From Bacteroidales bacterium (GTDB lineage Bacteria > Planctomycetota > Planctomycetia > Gemmatales > Gemmataceae): a DNA stretch of 49,095 bases. Positions 27,135 through 35,606 of this stretch are shown one piece after another. Location: the NCBI GenBank assembly GCA_026931725.1, contig JAIXLE010000027.1, positions 1 to 49,095 of the forward strand. The letters are read 5' to 3'. The notes beneath the pieces were generated by a model. The model was not told the origin of the DNA and searched no databases. It was given only the letters and a program-made list of their open reading frames with translations. Every line of letters starts with the position of its first letter. Positions within the stretch are counted from its first letter, which is position 1. The translations under genes and the position numbers were made by a program.

Positions 27135-27595
27135 TCAGGCATTAGCGTGGAATTCACCTCCCGCTTCCTTGGGCCGGATGGTAACGCTCCACTTGGGCAG
27201 GGTTTGGGAGCGGGTCAGTCGTTCGGCGATGGGACGAAACGCCGCCTTCGTCAACCGCACGCCCCACTCGTACACCGCTGTTGTGGCTCGAACGATCGGT
27301 CGGAGTCCCCGCCAGGTCATCGTCTCTGGGACTTGGGGTCGGCCTGGGCGAGCGGATCAACGAGGCGACGGATGTGGTCTTCCAACGCCGGGTGCCGTTC
27401 CTCCGTGGTGGGACATCCTCGCGGCTCGAAGTCCTCGAGACATCGGATACCGGAGCGGAGTTCGTTGAGGCCGGTGTAGACGGTAAGTCTCATGCGACGT
27501 TTGCGGACTTCCGTGCCGCAATCGAGGACGTGCGGCATCCCGTGCCGACCACTCATACGGGCAGCTTGGAGAAACTCATGACGCTCCACATCCAA
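27135..27595 (-). pseudogene. Second transposase remnant, probably ISAzo13-type, frameshifted
   Basis: Two consecutive minus-strand frames (27595-27317 and 27320-27135) overlap at an ATGA and appear to be one broken gene. The first includes GCPTTEERHPALEDHIRR then LVDPLAQADPKS, reminiscent of the ISAzo13 transposase segment before the catalytic core (PALxxxxxxLVDPxxxxDPxS). The second, WRGLRPIVRATTAVYEWGVRLTKAAF, fits the following segment only loosely. No DDE core or C-terminal part remains. The assignment is tentative; an unrelated decayed gene is possible. Confidence 0.35.
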
Positions 27596-27652
27596 GATGT
27601 CTGATGATGTATCACTACTACCCGATTCAATATATTCTCGGACAACGAAAAA

Positions 27653-27680
27653 TTGCGGAATGCACGGAGTACGCTACAAT
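27653..27680 (+). promoter_or_regulatory. Possible promoter of the sialidase gene
   Basis: TTGCGG (27653-27658), a 16-base spacer and TACAAT (27675-27680) lie in an AT-rich stretch about 145 bases before the sialidase start. The -10 is a good match; the -35 matches three or four bases. Confidence 0.35.
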
Positions 27681-27825
27681 TGGTGCCATCGTCATGGTGC
27701 TGGGGAATTATAACAGAACCAAATATGACCCAGACCGGCGTGCGGAGAATCTCAAAACTACTGTCCCCATTTGGTGATCGTCGTATCCACCATTCCCTCT
27801 AGCTAGAACGGGAAAAGGGCAACCC

Positions 27826-28971
27826 ATGCCAAGAATCGTTTGGGCGGTACTTTCGTTACTGCTCGCCCCTGTCATCGGAACCGCTGCTGATCCAACATTT
27901 GTGAATGTGTTCATTCCCAAGAATGACGGTTTTGCCTCGATTCGCATCCCCGCAATGGTTGTGAGCCCCAATGGGACGATCTTGGCATTCGCGGAGGGAC
28001 GGGCGGCCCACGCAGATCAGGCCAAGAATCGCATCGTCTTGAAACGCAGTACGGACCAGGGAAAAACCTGGAGCAAAATCGCGGTCATCGCAGAAGATGG
28101 TGACAAAGCCCTCAACAACCCGTGCGCTGTTGTGGAACGCAAATCGGGGCTGATTCTGTTGATGTATCAGTCGTACCCGGCCGGGGTCGGAGAACGCAGC
28201 GGAAAAATCCAACCCGGCTACACCGGGGATCGCGTGGTTCGGAACTGGCTGATGACTAGTGCTGATGATGGTGTCACTTGGTCCCAACCGCGCGACTTGA
28301 CCCGGCAAACCAAACGCGAACAGGTGGTCACGACACTTGCCGGTGGGCCGGGGATCGGAATTCAGCTGCGGTACGGGCCACACGCTGGCCGCATTCTCAT
28401 GCCTTTCAACGAAGGCCCGTTCGGTCAATGGAATATTTATGCCGTTTATAGTGACGATTTGGGAAAGACCTGGGCGATGGGCAACGTGGCTCCTGGCGGT
28501 CTGATCGACACGGGCAAAGGGAAAAAGACTAGCACCGTCAACGAGGCCCAATTTGTGGAGCGAAAGGATGGGTCCATCCGGTTTAACGTGCGGCGGTGGG
28601 CAGGGAAGGCGGTACGAAAAACGTGTGTCAGCACGGATGGGGGTGTCACTTGGTCCCCGGTGAGCGATGTCCCCGAAATCGTCGATCCCGGTTGTATGGG
28701 GTCCATTCTTCGCTACCCGGATTCCACTGAGGGGACGACGAGTCGGATTCTGTATTCTGGTCCCCAAAGTACCCGGCGAGAAAATGGGACCATCTTTCTG
28801 AGTACCGATGACGGGAAGACCTGGCCCGTGAAGCGGGTTTTGGACAAAGGCTCCTTCGCCTATTCCTGTCTCGCGCCGTTGTCGGATGGGACAATCGGAT
28901 GCTTATATGAAACCGATGGGACCAATCGCATCGTCTTCGCGCGATTCACTCTGGATTGGCTCAAGCCATAG
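27826..28971 (+). CDS. Secreted exo-alpha-sialidase (BNR/Asp-box protein)
   Basis: A 381-residue exported sialidase-family hydrolase of six-bladed beta-propeller type. The signal peptide covers about residues 1-21. The FRIP-like motif appears as SIRIPAMVV near residue 44, providing the first Arg of the triad, followed by the acidic region FAEGR. Five Asp-boxes are seen (STDQGKTW, SADDGVTW, SDDLGKTW, STDGGVTW, STDDGKTW). It should cleave terminal sialic acid or related sugars from glycans. A Lys/Gly-rich GGAAAAGGG precedes the ATG as a ribosome binding site. It borders transposon remnants, so acquisition by transfer is plausible. No sialic acid uptake or catabolism genes are nearby. Confidence 0.88.
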   Translation: MPRIVWAVLSLLLAPVIGTAADPTFVNVFIPKNDGFASIRIPAMVVSPNGTILAFAEGRAAHADQAKNRIVLKRSTDQGKTWSKIAVIAEDGDKALNNPCAVVERKSGLILLMYQSYPAGVGERSGKIQPGYTGDRVVRNWLMTSADDGVTWSQPRDLTRQTKREQVVTTLAGGPGIGIQLRYGPHAGRILMPFNEGPFGQWNIYAVYSDDLGKTWAMGNVAPGGLIDTGKGKKTSTVNEAQFVERKDGSIRFNVRRWAGKAVRKTCVSTDGGVTWSPVSDVPEIVDPGCMGSILRYPDSTEGTTSRILYSGPQSTRRENGTIFLSTDDGKTWPVKRVLDKGSFAYSCLAPLSDGTIGCLYETDGTNRIVFARFTLDWLKP

Positions 28972-29131
28972 CCAATCCCATCTGAGAAATCCTCTTCGGG
29001 ATGGTGAAAAAGAAGTCGCGGAAATGTTCCAGACCAGTGAAAATCGGGGAAAGGATCGTCGAGCCATTCCGGTCAAACGGAATCTCCGTGCGACGAAGTG
29101 AGACGGTCCTCCCCATTCCCAAGGTGGTATG

Positions 29132-29575
29132 ATGTCCGATTTGCCACACCGATCCGCGTCTGGGTATGACCTTACGCGGCCATCTGAGACGGAGTTACAA
29201 ACCCGCATCGCCGGACTGAGTGATGCGGAAAAGCGGGTGCTGCTGTACCAGGGTACTGAACCCCCATTTTGTGGCGGGCTACTCGATAATAAGGAAGTGG
29301 GCATCTATCATTGTCGACTTTGTGAATTGCCATTATTCCGCTCGGAAACCAAGTTTGAGTCCGGGACCGGCTGGCCGAGTTTCAGCGACTGCTTTGACCC
29401 GGACCATGTCGCGGAAATTGAGGACTTCAGCCATGGTATGCATCGGATCGAAACACGCTGTGCCCGTTGCCATGCTCATCTTGGACATGTCTTCCCCGAT
29501 GGTCCTCGTCCCACAGGTCGGCGTTATTGCATGAATTCGGTGTCGTTGTCGTTCACCCCGTCCTCGGAACACTGA
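29132..29575 (+). CDS. msrB: Peptide-methionine (R)-S-oxide reductase
   Basis: A 147-residue MsrB, which reduces the R form of methionine sulfoxide in proteins. The catalytic Cys133 lies in RRYCMNSVSL. The structural zinc site has both CxxC pairs, Cys61/Cys64 (YHCRLC) and Cys110/Cys113 (RCARC). The substrate-binding ESGTGWPSF and the HLGHVFPDGP motif are intact. Two ATGs are adjacent (29129 and 29132); the second has better spacing from AAGGTGG (29121-29127). It is not fused to MsrA and no msrA gene is nearby. Confidence 0.95.
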   Translation: MSDLPHRSASGYDLTRPSETELQTRIAGLSDAEKRVLLYQGTEPPFCGGLLDNKEVGIYHCRLCELPLFRSETKFESGTGWPSFSDCFDPDHVAEIEDFSHGMHRIETRCARCHAHLGHVFPDGPRPTGRRYCMNSVSLSFTPSSEH

Positions 29576-29654
29576 TCCCGGCCATCGCGTATCATTGGTG
29601 AGTTTGCGGGACTTGCGTCGGTGATTCACGGGCGACCGCTCAGCCCGCTGAATG

Positions 29655-29684
29655 GCTTTTGTGCGTTGGGCTTTTGTGCGTTGG
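29655..29684. repeat. Perfect 15-bp tandem duplication
   Basis: GCTTTTGTGCGTTGG occurs twice in direct tandem (29655-29669 and 29670-29684) in the gap between msrB and the convergent M41 peptidase gene. It lies in no convincing gene. Confidence 0.7.
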
Positions 29685-29728
29685 GACTGGGACGCGACAA
29701 GTCCGCAAGGCGAGTTCCACCCGGATTC

Positions 29729-30211
29729 TTACTCCGTTTCGACGTGTTGTGCAAACAGATGCCGGGCCGCGCGACCGCTGATGGTTTCGGATTGAAGCAA
29801 TTCCGTGGCGATGGCGGTCACAGCGGACCAGATTCCCTCATCACCCAGCAGGCTTTCGACCTTCGCCAGCAATCGCCGTTCCAATCGTTCGGCTCGGCGT
29901 TCGCCCCCAGCCCGTTCGGCCAGCAATCGGCGAGCATACCGCAGATCACGGGACGCGCCGTGTTCACAGTATCGCCCCGTGAGTTGTGCCTCCGCGGCCA
30001 TCCCCGCCAGGGCAATGAGGACTTCGCGTTCGATCCAATCTTCACTCGGCCGAAAGACCCCCTTGTCGAATTTGCACCAGCCCAGATGGTCGCGGTCGGC
30101 TCGGATCGTAATTTTTTGAATCGGGCGATCGAACAACAACGCAATCACAGCGTGCCCAGCTTCGTGGTAAGCGGTGGCCGTGCGGGCAACCGAAGGGGAT
30201 GGCTTCGTCAT
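29729..30211 (-). CDS. Stand-alone M41 (FtsH-type) metallopeptidase domain protein
   Basis: A 160-residue protein that is essentially the peptidase domain of FtsH without its membrane segments or AAA ATPase. The zinc motif HEAGH is at 16-20. The helix that follows in FtsH (LxGRxAE) appears as LAGMAAE near 68-74. GASRD places Asp89 where FtsH has its third zinc ligand in the GAxND motif. With no ATPase of its own, it may depend on a partner or cut small or unfolded substrates. The start is 8 bases after the stop of the SUI1-domain gene, so it is translationally linked to that gene; longer frames would run into it. Confidence 0.78.
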   Translation of the reverse strand: MTKPSPSVARTATAYHEAGHAVIALLFDRPIQKITIRADRDHLGWCKFDKGVFRPSEDWIEREVLIALAGMAAEAQLTGRYCEHGASRDLRYARRLLAERAGGERRAERLERRLLAKVESLLGDEGIWSAVTAIATELLQSETISGRAARHLFAQHVETE

Positions 30212-30219
30212 ACTCTGGT

Positions 30220-30798
30220 TCACCCTCCGACCCGCTTCACTTTGTAGCCGAGCTTTTCGAGTTCCGCGATGACACGGTCGCGGATGTCGCCTTGAATCTC
30301 GATGCGGCCCTCCTTCACGGTGCCGCCGGTGCCGCAACGGGATTTGAGCGTTGCCGCCAATTCCTTCAACTGGCTCTCCGTGATCGGCAAATCGAAGATT
30401 GTCACAACTCCCTTGCCACGTCGCCCGGCGGTTTCTCGTCCGACCTTGGCGGTGAGGGCCAGCGTGCGGGACTGGGTCGCCGATTTCCGCTCGGATTTTG
30501 CCTGCGACTCCGTTTCGGGTTCAACCATAGAGGCACGCAAACGCTGGAATAACCGTTCTGCCAGTGGTGGGATCGGTTCATCGCCCCAATACTCCACCCG
30601 ATCTCCCAGTTCTCCAACCGGGCCGAACGAGACAACCGCCACGGCCTGGGCGATCTCCTCGGGTGTCGCCGACTCCCGCACGGCCACGAACCAGGGCAGG
30701 CCGAACAGCCCGCCATGCTGCGCCAAAGCCTTGGGGACAGCCGCCCCGCGAACATCCCCGGTCGGAGCGAGAACCAGAATCGTACCGCGTCCGCTCAC
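30220..30798 (-). CDS. SUI1/eIF1-domain protein with unusual N-terminal domain
   Basis: A 192-residue protein. The C-terminal part (about 122-192) is an eIF1/SUI1 (YciH-like) domain: KGVVTIFDLPITESQLKELA, then LKSRCGTGGTVKEGRIEIQGD, which carries the typical KxxCGxGGTVKxGxIExQGD core. That domain monitors start-codon selection in eukaryotes and archaea; bacterial YciH inhibits translation in stress. The N-terminal part (about 1-80; ILVLAPTGDVRGAAVPKALAQHGG then DRVEYWGDEPIPPLAERLFQRLR) resembles a shortened low-molecular-weight phosphatase fold whose catalytic Cys is absent; this is inference. The GTG start overlaps the stop of the upstream gene (GTGTGA), making coupling likely. Longer frames are shadows of that upstream gene. 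Confidence 0.78.
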   Translation of the reverse strand: MSGRGTILVLAPTGDVRGAAVPKALAQHGGLFGLPWFVAVRESATPEEIAQAVAVVSFGPVGELGDRVEYWGDEPIPPLAERLFQRLRASMVEPETESQAKSERKSATQSRTLALTAKVGRETAGRRGKGVVTIFDLPITESQLKELAATLKSRCGTGGTVKEGRIEIQGDIRDRVIAELEKLGYKVKRVGG

Positions 30799-32006
30799 AC
30801 CGACTCCTTCGCGGCTGTCGGCGTGCGGGCGGCGATCAACCCCGCCAGATAATTGACGGGGTCGGATCGTGTGCGGGCCGCATCGGCCAGGGTGGCGAAA
30901 TCGCCGAGTTGCCGAGCCAGTTCGGTGACACTGGGGCAGGTGAGTTGCCGATCGTCGGTTGTGGGTAAAAACTCCTTCGCGGCAGCCAGGGCATCGGCTG
31001 GGCGATCCAACTTCACGAGCAGATTGATGAAGACTTCGGCGGGGTAACTGTTCCCTTCTTCTAGCCCCGGTGTGATCTTCTCGCGGAAATGTTGCAACCC
31101 CGCGTCTGCATTCTCCCCGGCGACGATGTCCAGGTAAATTTTGTAATCGGCATATGTATCTTCGAACGGCGTATCCCCGCTTCCCTTGAGGCTCGGCGAC
31201 AATCTGGCCCCGTAGAGGCACAGTTCCCGCGCCCGATCGAGTTCTGGCCCCGGCGGGAGGTGTAACGCCATCTGGGCAATGGAGGACAGGTGCGAAACGT
31301 CGATGTGGTAAGTGTCCTCGTCGAACAGGTCGGCCCGCACCGTGAGGAGTTCGGCCAACGCTGCCTCTTCTGGTGGCGGGCTGCCACGGGCGCTGAGGTC
31401 ATTCTGGACTCGTTCCCGCAACTGAGCATGCAGCGCGTTCACCAGTTGACGGATACAGTAGGTGCGGAGTTCAGGATTGGTCGATAGATCGGAGGAATGC
31501 ACCATCGTGATGGCGGAACAGACACCGTTGCGGTCCAGAACCAGGTCGAACCCTTTTTGGGGGTGAACGGCGTGCTGCCAGGCGACCTCAATGGCGGGGT
31601 ACGGGTCATCGTCCGCGCCGGGTTGGTAGGCTTCGAGTGCTTGCCGCACGGGTTCGGGTTCGCCGATCAGCCGAAAAAACGCCCAGGCGCGGGCAATGTC
31701 ACCCCGATCCAGGTACGCCTGCCCGACCTCACGGCCGACATCCCGAATCGTCTCTTCGTAGGTTTCATGGGTTTCGGGCGGGAGATCCGCGGCGGGGCCA
31801 GTCGGGAACGGCGGCACACCCAATTCCACCCGCTTCCGCATCAGTTTTGCATAAAAATACGCTTGCAGGTCGTCGGCTTGTCGCAGTTCCTCGCAGAGGC
31901 GATCGACGGCTGCCACGGGGCCATCCGTTTCCAGTGCCGACTGGATGCGATCAAATACGGCCGGGGCAAAACTGGGCGGTGGTGGGGCTTCGGCAGTGTC
32001 AAACAT
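30795..32006 (-). CDS. Conserved-looking helical protein of unknown function
   Basis: A 403-residue soluble protein with no signal peptide or membrane segment. It is almost entirely helical and rich in Asp, Glu, Ala and Leu. The spacing of helices in the C-terminal part (for example FINLLVKLDRPADALAAAKEFLP) suggests TPR-like repeats. I do not recognise a named domain. A central segment (AVHPQKGFDLVLDRNGVCSAITMVH) stands out as a possible active or binding region, with a single Cys. It is the first gene of the operon with the SUI1-domain protein and the M41 peptidase and overlaps the former by 4 bases. It is divergent from the cytochrome-WD40 gene. Confidence 0.6.
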   Translation of the reverse strand: MFDTAEAPPPPSFAPAVFDRIQSALETDGPVAAVDRLCEELRQADDLQAYFYAKLMRKRVELGVPPFPTGPAADLPPETHETYEETIRDVGREVGQAYLDRGDIARAWAFFRLIGEPEPVRQALEAYQPGADDDPYPAIEVAWQHAVHPQKGFDLVLDRNGVCSAITMVHSSDLSTNPELRTYCIRQLVNALHAQLRERVQNDLSARGSPPPEEAALAELLTVRADLFDEDTYHIDVSHLSSIAQMALHLPPGPELDRARELCLYGARLSPSLKGSGDTPFEDTYADYKIYLDIVAGENADAGLQHFREKITPGLEEGNSYPAEVFINLLVKLDRPADALAAAKEFLPTTDDRQLTCPSVTELARQLGDFATLADAARTRSDPVNYLAGLIAARTPTAAKESV

Positions 32007-32235
32007 GATACGATTTCCGGGTGGGTGGAATTACGAATATGATATACAGCCGAACGCGGTGAGGAACGGAGATTCCGGGTTGGCATCCGCGGCATTCCCG
32101 CTTACCTTGATGGACAGAGATGAACCATCGGACTCCCGCCCAGCCCCCAACGCGCCGCCTCACACTCTTCCCAAACGACCCCACCAAGTGAGCATCTCAC
32201 GCATCCCCCCTACACCCGCTCAGAGGAAACATCAC

Positions 32236-33831
32236 ATGATGAACTGGGTTCGTCATTCCATACTGGGATTCCTGACTTTGAGTGCCCTGGGCCTCGGCGG
32301 TTCGTCCGCCCCGGCCGCGGACCCGACGTACTGGCAGGATGTGCGGCCCGTACTGCGGCGCAACTGCACGGTCTGCCACAAAGAAAGCAAACTCCGCGAA
32401 CTGGAAATCTCCGGCGGGCTCGCACTGGATACCCTGGAAGCCATCCGCAAGGGCGGAAAACGACCCGTGCTGAAACCGGGGAAACCCGATGAATCTCTCT
32501 TCATCACACTGTTGACACACCAAGCCGCGAATCGCCGCATGCCACTCGATGCGGACCCGTTGCCGGATGCGACGATCGCCCTCCTCCGCAAATGGGTCGA
32601 ACGCGGTGCCCCGGAAGGCCAGAAGCCCAAGTCTGATGACAATTCCTCCAACGTGACACCCCCCACCCCTGGACGCACCCGGAAATTGCCGATCCGCTTC
32701 ACTTCCAAGGTTGCGGAACTCACGTTGCCGATTGGGCCGCTGCCCCCAGTCGCCGCGGTCGCCTTCTCGCCCGATGGCAAGCAACTCGCCACCGGCATCT
32801 ATGGCCGCGTCACGATTTGGGACATGGCCCATGTGCAGCCTGTGAAAGTGCTGACCAACGTCCTCGGAGCCGTGAATGACCTCAAATTCTCCCCCGATGG
32901 CCGCACTCTGGCCGTCGCCGGTGGGCAACCGTCCGCACGGGGGGATTTGCGATTATTTGACACGAAAAGCTACCAACTCATCCGCGCACTCGGCGGCCAT
33001 CTCGATACCGTTTCGGGAATCGACTGGAGCCCAGACAGCAGCAAGTTGCTCTCCGCGAGCTTTGACAAAACGGTTCGGCTCTGGGATGTGAAAACGGGAG
33101 CGGTGCTGCACACTTACACGGGTCATTCCGATGTCGTGTACGCCGTCCGTTTCGGCCCACGGGGGGAGTGGTACGCCACCGCCAGCAAGGACCGCACCAC
33201 CCGCATCGTGGATGCCAAGACCGGCATCAGCCAGTTGACGTTTAGCGGCAACAACGATGAAATCCTCGCCGTGGCCGTGGTGCCTGATGGTTCCCAAGTC
33301 GTCACCTCGGGAATGGAACCGCAACTCAGTTGGTGGAACGCGAAAACCGCGGCGCGGGAGAAACGCCAGAATGGCCACGGGGTCGCGGTGTATGAACTGG
33401 CCTTCAACTCCACGGGCACCGTGCTGGTGTCGGCTGGGGCCGATCGTCGGGTGAATATCTGGAACACGAAAACCGGCACCGTCCTCAAACCGCTGTCTGC
33501 GGAAGCGGTCGCATTTGCGGTCGCCGTGGATGCGACTGGTCAGCGTGTCGCCGCCGGTGGCGCGGATGGCCTGACTCGGGTCTGGGATGTGGCCTCGGGG
33601 CGGCAACTGCTGACGCTCTGGGATGGACCCTCAGAATCGCCGGTGGGCGAGTGGCTGGCCCAAACTCCCGAAGGGTATCTCGCGGCCGCGCCGACGCTCA
33701 CCCCCCGTGCCACCTGGAAGATCGGCGGCAAGCCACCCGTGAAACCCGCCGTCACTTCCCCCTTGATGAACTCCGATCTTGTCATCAAGATTAGTCGAGG
33801 TGAAACCGTCCCGCCGCCGGTTCTGAAATAA
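32236..33831 (+). CDS. Exported cytochrome-type domain fused to WD40 propeller
   Basis: A 531-residue exported protein. The signal peptide covers about residues 1-27. A planctomycete cytochrome-type domain (PSCyt1-like) follows, with the haem motif CTVCH at 44-48 and a possible axial Met in NRRMPLDADP near residue 100. After a Lys/Ser/Pro linker (about 130-155) there are seven WD40 blades, each ending in a WD-like pair (VTIWD, LRLFD, VRLWD, TRIVD, LSWWN, VNIWN, TRVWD). This fusion is a known planctomycete architecture, but its function is not established. AGAGG lies 9 bases before the ATG at 32236, and a longer frame upstream has no signal. Confidence 0.88.
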   Translation: MMNWVRHSILGFLTLSALGLGGSSAPAADPTYWQDVRPVLRRNCTVCHKESKLRELEISGGLALDTLEAIRKGGKRPVLKPGKPDESLFITLLTHQAANRRMPLDADPLPDATIALLRKWVERGAPEGQKPKSDDNSSNVTPPTPGRTRKLPIRFTSKVAELTLPIGPLPPVAAVAFSPDGKQLATGIYGRVTIWDMAHVQPVKVLTNVLGAVNDLKFSPDGRTLAVAGGQPSARGDLRLFDTKSYQLIRALGGHLDTVSGIDWSPDSSKLLSASFDKTVRLWDVKTGAVLHTYTGHSDVVYAVRFGPRGEWYATASKDRTTRIVDAKTGISQLTFSGNNDEILAVAVVPDGSQVVTSGMEPQLSWWNAKTAAREKRQNGHGVAVYELAFNSTGTVLVSAGADRRVNIWNTKTGTVLKPLSAEAVAFAVAVDATGQRVAAGGADGLTRVWDVASGRQLLTLWDGPSESPVGEWLAQTPEGYLAAAPTLTPRATWKIGGKPPVKPAVTSPLMNSDLVIKISRGETVPPPVLK

Positions 33832-33846
33832 AGTGCTTCCCCAGGA

Positions 33847-33873
33847 GAGACTCGCCGGGTGGTAGCGAGTTTC
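33847..33873 (+). terminator. Hairpin after the cytochrome-WD40 gene
   Basis: A 9-bp stem with one G-T pair (33847-33855 with 33865-33873) and a 9-base loop begins 16 bases after the stop codon. There is no T-tract. Confidence 0.4.
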
Positions 33874-33956
33874 TATACTATGTCGATATTCTGGATTCTG
33901 ATACCGCCGACCGGAACGAATTCTGATCCTGACCATCAACCCCTGGAGATGTTTCT

Positions 33957-34547
33957 ATGCGACGGATGGTGCGACTGACGTTCGGAATGGCCGCCTTCTT
34001 CGTGGCAAGTATCGCCCTGGCGCAAACCACGAGCGAATTCTACCCCCTGAAGAAAGACACCAAATGGGTCTACAAAGTCGGGGATACGACCATTGAAGTC
34101 AAAGTGACCGAAGTCACGAAAGAAGGAGCCGCCAAGCTCGACACCATCGTGAACGGCAAAACCGTCGCGTCGGAAATGGTCGAAGTCAAACCAGATGGTG
34201 TATACCGCACGAAAATCAACACCGCCACAATCGAACCGCCAGTCAAGTTTCTGCAACTCAAAGACGGCAAACCCGTCGCCAAGGGTGCAAACTGGACCGT
34301 GGATTCCAAGATTCAGCAACAGCCGGTGAAGGGGAAATTCACCATCACCAACGACAAGGACAAAGCCAAGGTTCCCGCTGGCGAGTTTGAAGCCATCGTG
34401 GTCGACGGCCCCGATTTCGAGATCGCCGGAACCAAAACCTCGGTCAAATACTGGTTCGCCAAGGACAAGGGAATCGTGAAGCTCAGCTACAGCATCGGCG
34501 GCAACGAAGCCGTGCTGGAACTGAAAGAGTTCACCGCAGGCAAATAA
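33957..34547 (+). CDS. Small exported beta-rich protein of unknown function
   Basis: A 196-residue protein with a clear signal peptide (about residues 1-22, ending ALAQ) and an alternating hydrophobic/charged pattern from residue 25 to the C-terminus that predicts a beta-barrel or beta-sandwich. It is Lys-rich and has only scattered aromatic residues (WVYKVGD, KYWFAKDKG). It may belong to the broad set of secreted lipocalin-like or DUF3108-type proteins, but I cannot name it. A start with GGAG upstream supports 33957. It is followed by a hairpin shared with the convergent gene. Confidence 0.7.
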   Translation: MRRMVRLTFGMAAFFVASIALAQTTSEFYPLKKDTKWVYKVGDTTIEVKVTEVTKEGAAKLDTIVNGKTVASEMVEVKPDGVYRTKINTATIEPPVKFLQLKDGKPVAKGANWTVDSKIQQQPVKGKFTITNDKDKAKVPAGEFEAIVVDGPDFEIAGTKTSVKYWFAKDKGIVKLSYSIGGNEAVLELKEFTAGK

Positions 34548-34580
34548 GCTATTTTGCGGGTGAACGATTCGACGACATCC

Positions 34581-34612
34581 ATTCCCCTCATCTGCCGGAC
34601 GGTGAGGGGAAT
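34581..34612. terminator. Bidirectional hairpin between convergent genes
   Basis: A perfect 10-bp stem, ATTCCCCTCA (34581-34590) with TGAGGGGAAT (34603-34612), has a 12-base loop and lies between the stops at 34547 and 34631. Confidence 0.6.
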
Positions 34613-34630
34613 ACCATTTCTTCTCACCCA

Positions 34631-35500
34631 TCACCGACTGGCGTAACCGCACACCTGCGTACCACACATCATCGCATATTCAATATCCAGAAGTTCCACC
34701 CCATCACGAACACCCGATAGTTGAATCACCCGATGGTCGGCCATCCGCCGAAGCCCATCGTGAAAATCCATCAGTGTCAGGTTCGGTGATCCTTCTTGAA
34801 CCACATGGAACAGCTCGCGGAGGGGGCATGGCCCACTCGCCCCGATGGCTCGTCGCTGATCGAGATACGCCATTGCGGCCTCCGCCCACGGCACGACCGC
34901 TGGTGCCTCCGAGGCCGCCACAATCGTCGTCGTGGTACTCGCCGCATCCGCACGCCGGAGAGCCGCTTCCACACGTTCGGTCAAGGCATCCAACCGCTGC
35001 ATCAGCTCGGCGGACTGCTGGGCGAACTGTTCCGCCAACTCCGCCACACTCTGACGAGCGGCATCGAGAAACACCGGGACACCGTTCCGCGTGACGCTCA
35101 GCACCTCCCGCAATTCCCGCAGAACAGATTTGGGTGAATCATGCTCCTGCACGAACCGAACCCCAGCCGGGGTCGCCCGTACCCATTCCGTCACACTTTT
35201 GCCGCGCGTTTCCGACCGGACAACCTCGAACAACCCCGCCGCGAGTGCCTGCGTCGCAGCCTGGGCGGCCAGGCCGGTTTTCGTCGCAAACAATCCGGGC
35301 AGCTTACCCGCTCGGAACAGACGCTGCTCCCCCTCCTGGCTCAACGCGGCCTTCAACGCCTCCAATTGGAGTTCCGCGATTTTCGGATCCAGAGTCGGAT
35401 CCATCGGAGGAGGCACCGCTTGGGGTGTCTCCGGTTGCGGTATCTCCGATTGCGGTATCTCCGATTGCGGTGCGACCGTCTCGGAAGCCCAGTTGCTCAT
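34631..35500 (-). CDS. Helical protein with N-terminal Pro-rich repeats, unknown function
   Basis: A 289-residue soluble protein. The N-terminus (about 10-35) is a Pro/Glu-rich repeat (SEIPQ, SEIPQ, PETPQ). A winged-helix-like segment follows at about 55-120 (LEALKAALSQEGEQRLFRAGKLPGLF, then WVRATPAGVRFVQEHDSP). A coiled-coil-like stretch covers about 125-190 (VAELAEQFAQQSAELMQRLDALTERVEAALRRAD). A second compact segment lies at the C-terminus (about 205-289). The winged-helix idea is inference; no family is recognised. AGGAG lies 9 bases before the ATG. It is divergent from trpS. Confidence 0.6.
   Translation of the reverse strand: MSNWASETVAPQSEIPQSEIPQPETPQAVPPPMDPTLDPKIAELQLEALKAALSQEGEQRLFRAGKLPGLFATKTGLAAQAATQALAAGLFEVVRSETRGKSVTEWVRATPAGVRFVQEHDSPKSVLRELREVLSVTRNGVPVFLDAARQSVAELAEQFAQQSAELMQRLDALTERVEAALRRADAASTTTTIVAASEAPAVVPWAEAAMAYLDQRRAIGASGPCPLRELFHVVQEGSPNLTLMDFHDGLRRMADHRVIQLSGVRDGVELLDIEYAMMCGTQVCGYASR
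35430..35474. repeat. 15-bp tandem repeat inside a coding region
   Basis: Three near-identical copies of TCCGATTGCGGTATC (35430-35444, 35445-35459, 35460-35474) encode the IPQSE repeat at the N-terminus of the minus-strand gene at 34631-35500. A fourth, diverged copy precedes them at 35415-35429. The copy number may vary between strains. Confidence 0.75.
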
Positions 35501-35606
35501 CCGGGAATCTCCTTCACTGTCTCTTGCCGTGTGCGGTCTATACTGTATCGGTATTCGCGGAATCGCATCAACCCGACCCGATGATGGACTTTATTGAGGA
35601 CTGTCT

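Noticed and set aside
30799..31221. N-terminal extension of the SUI1-domain frame
   Set aside because: The extra 141 residues are a shadow of the overlapping helical-protein gene; a GTG start overlapping that gene's stop fits better.
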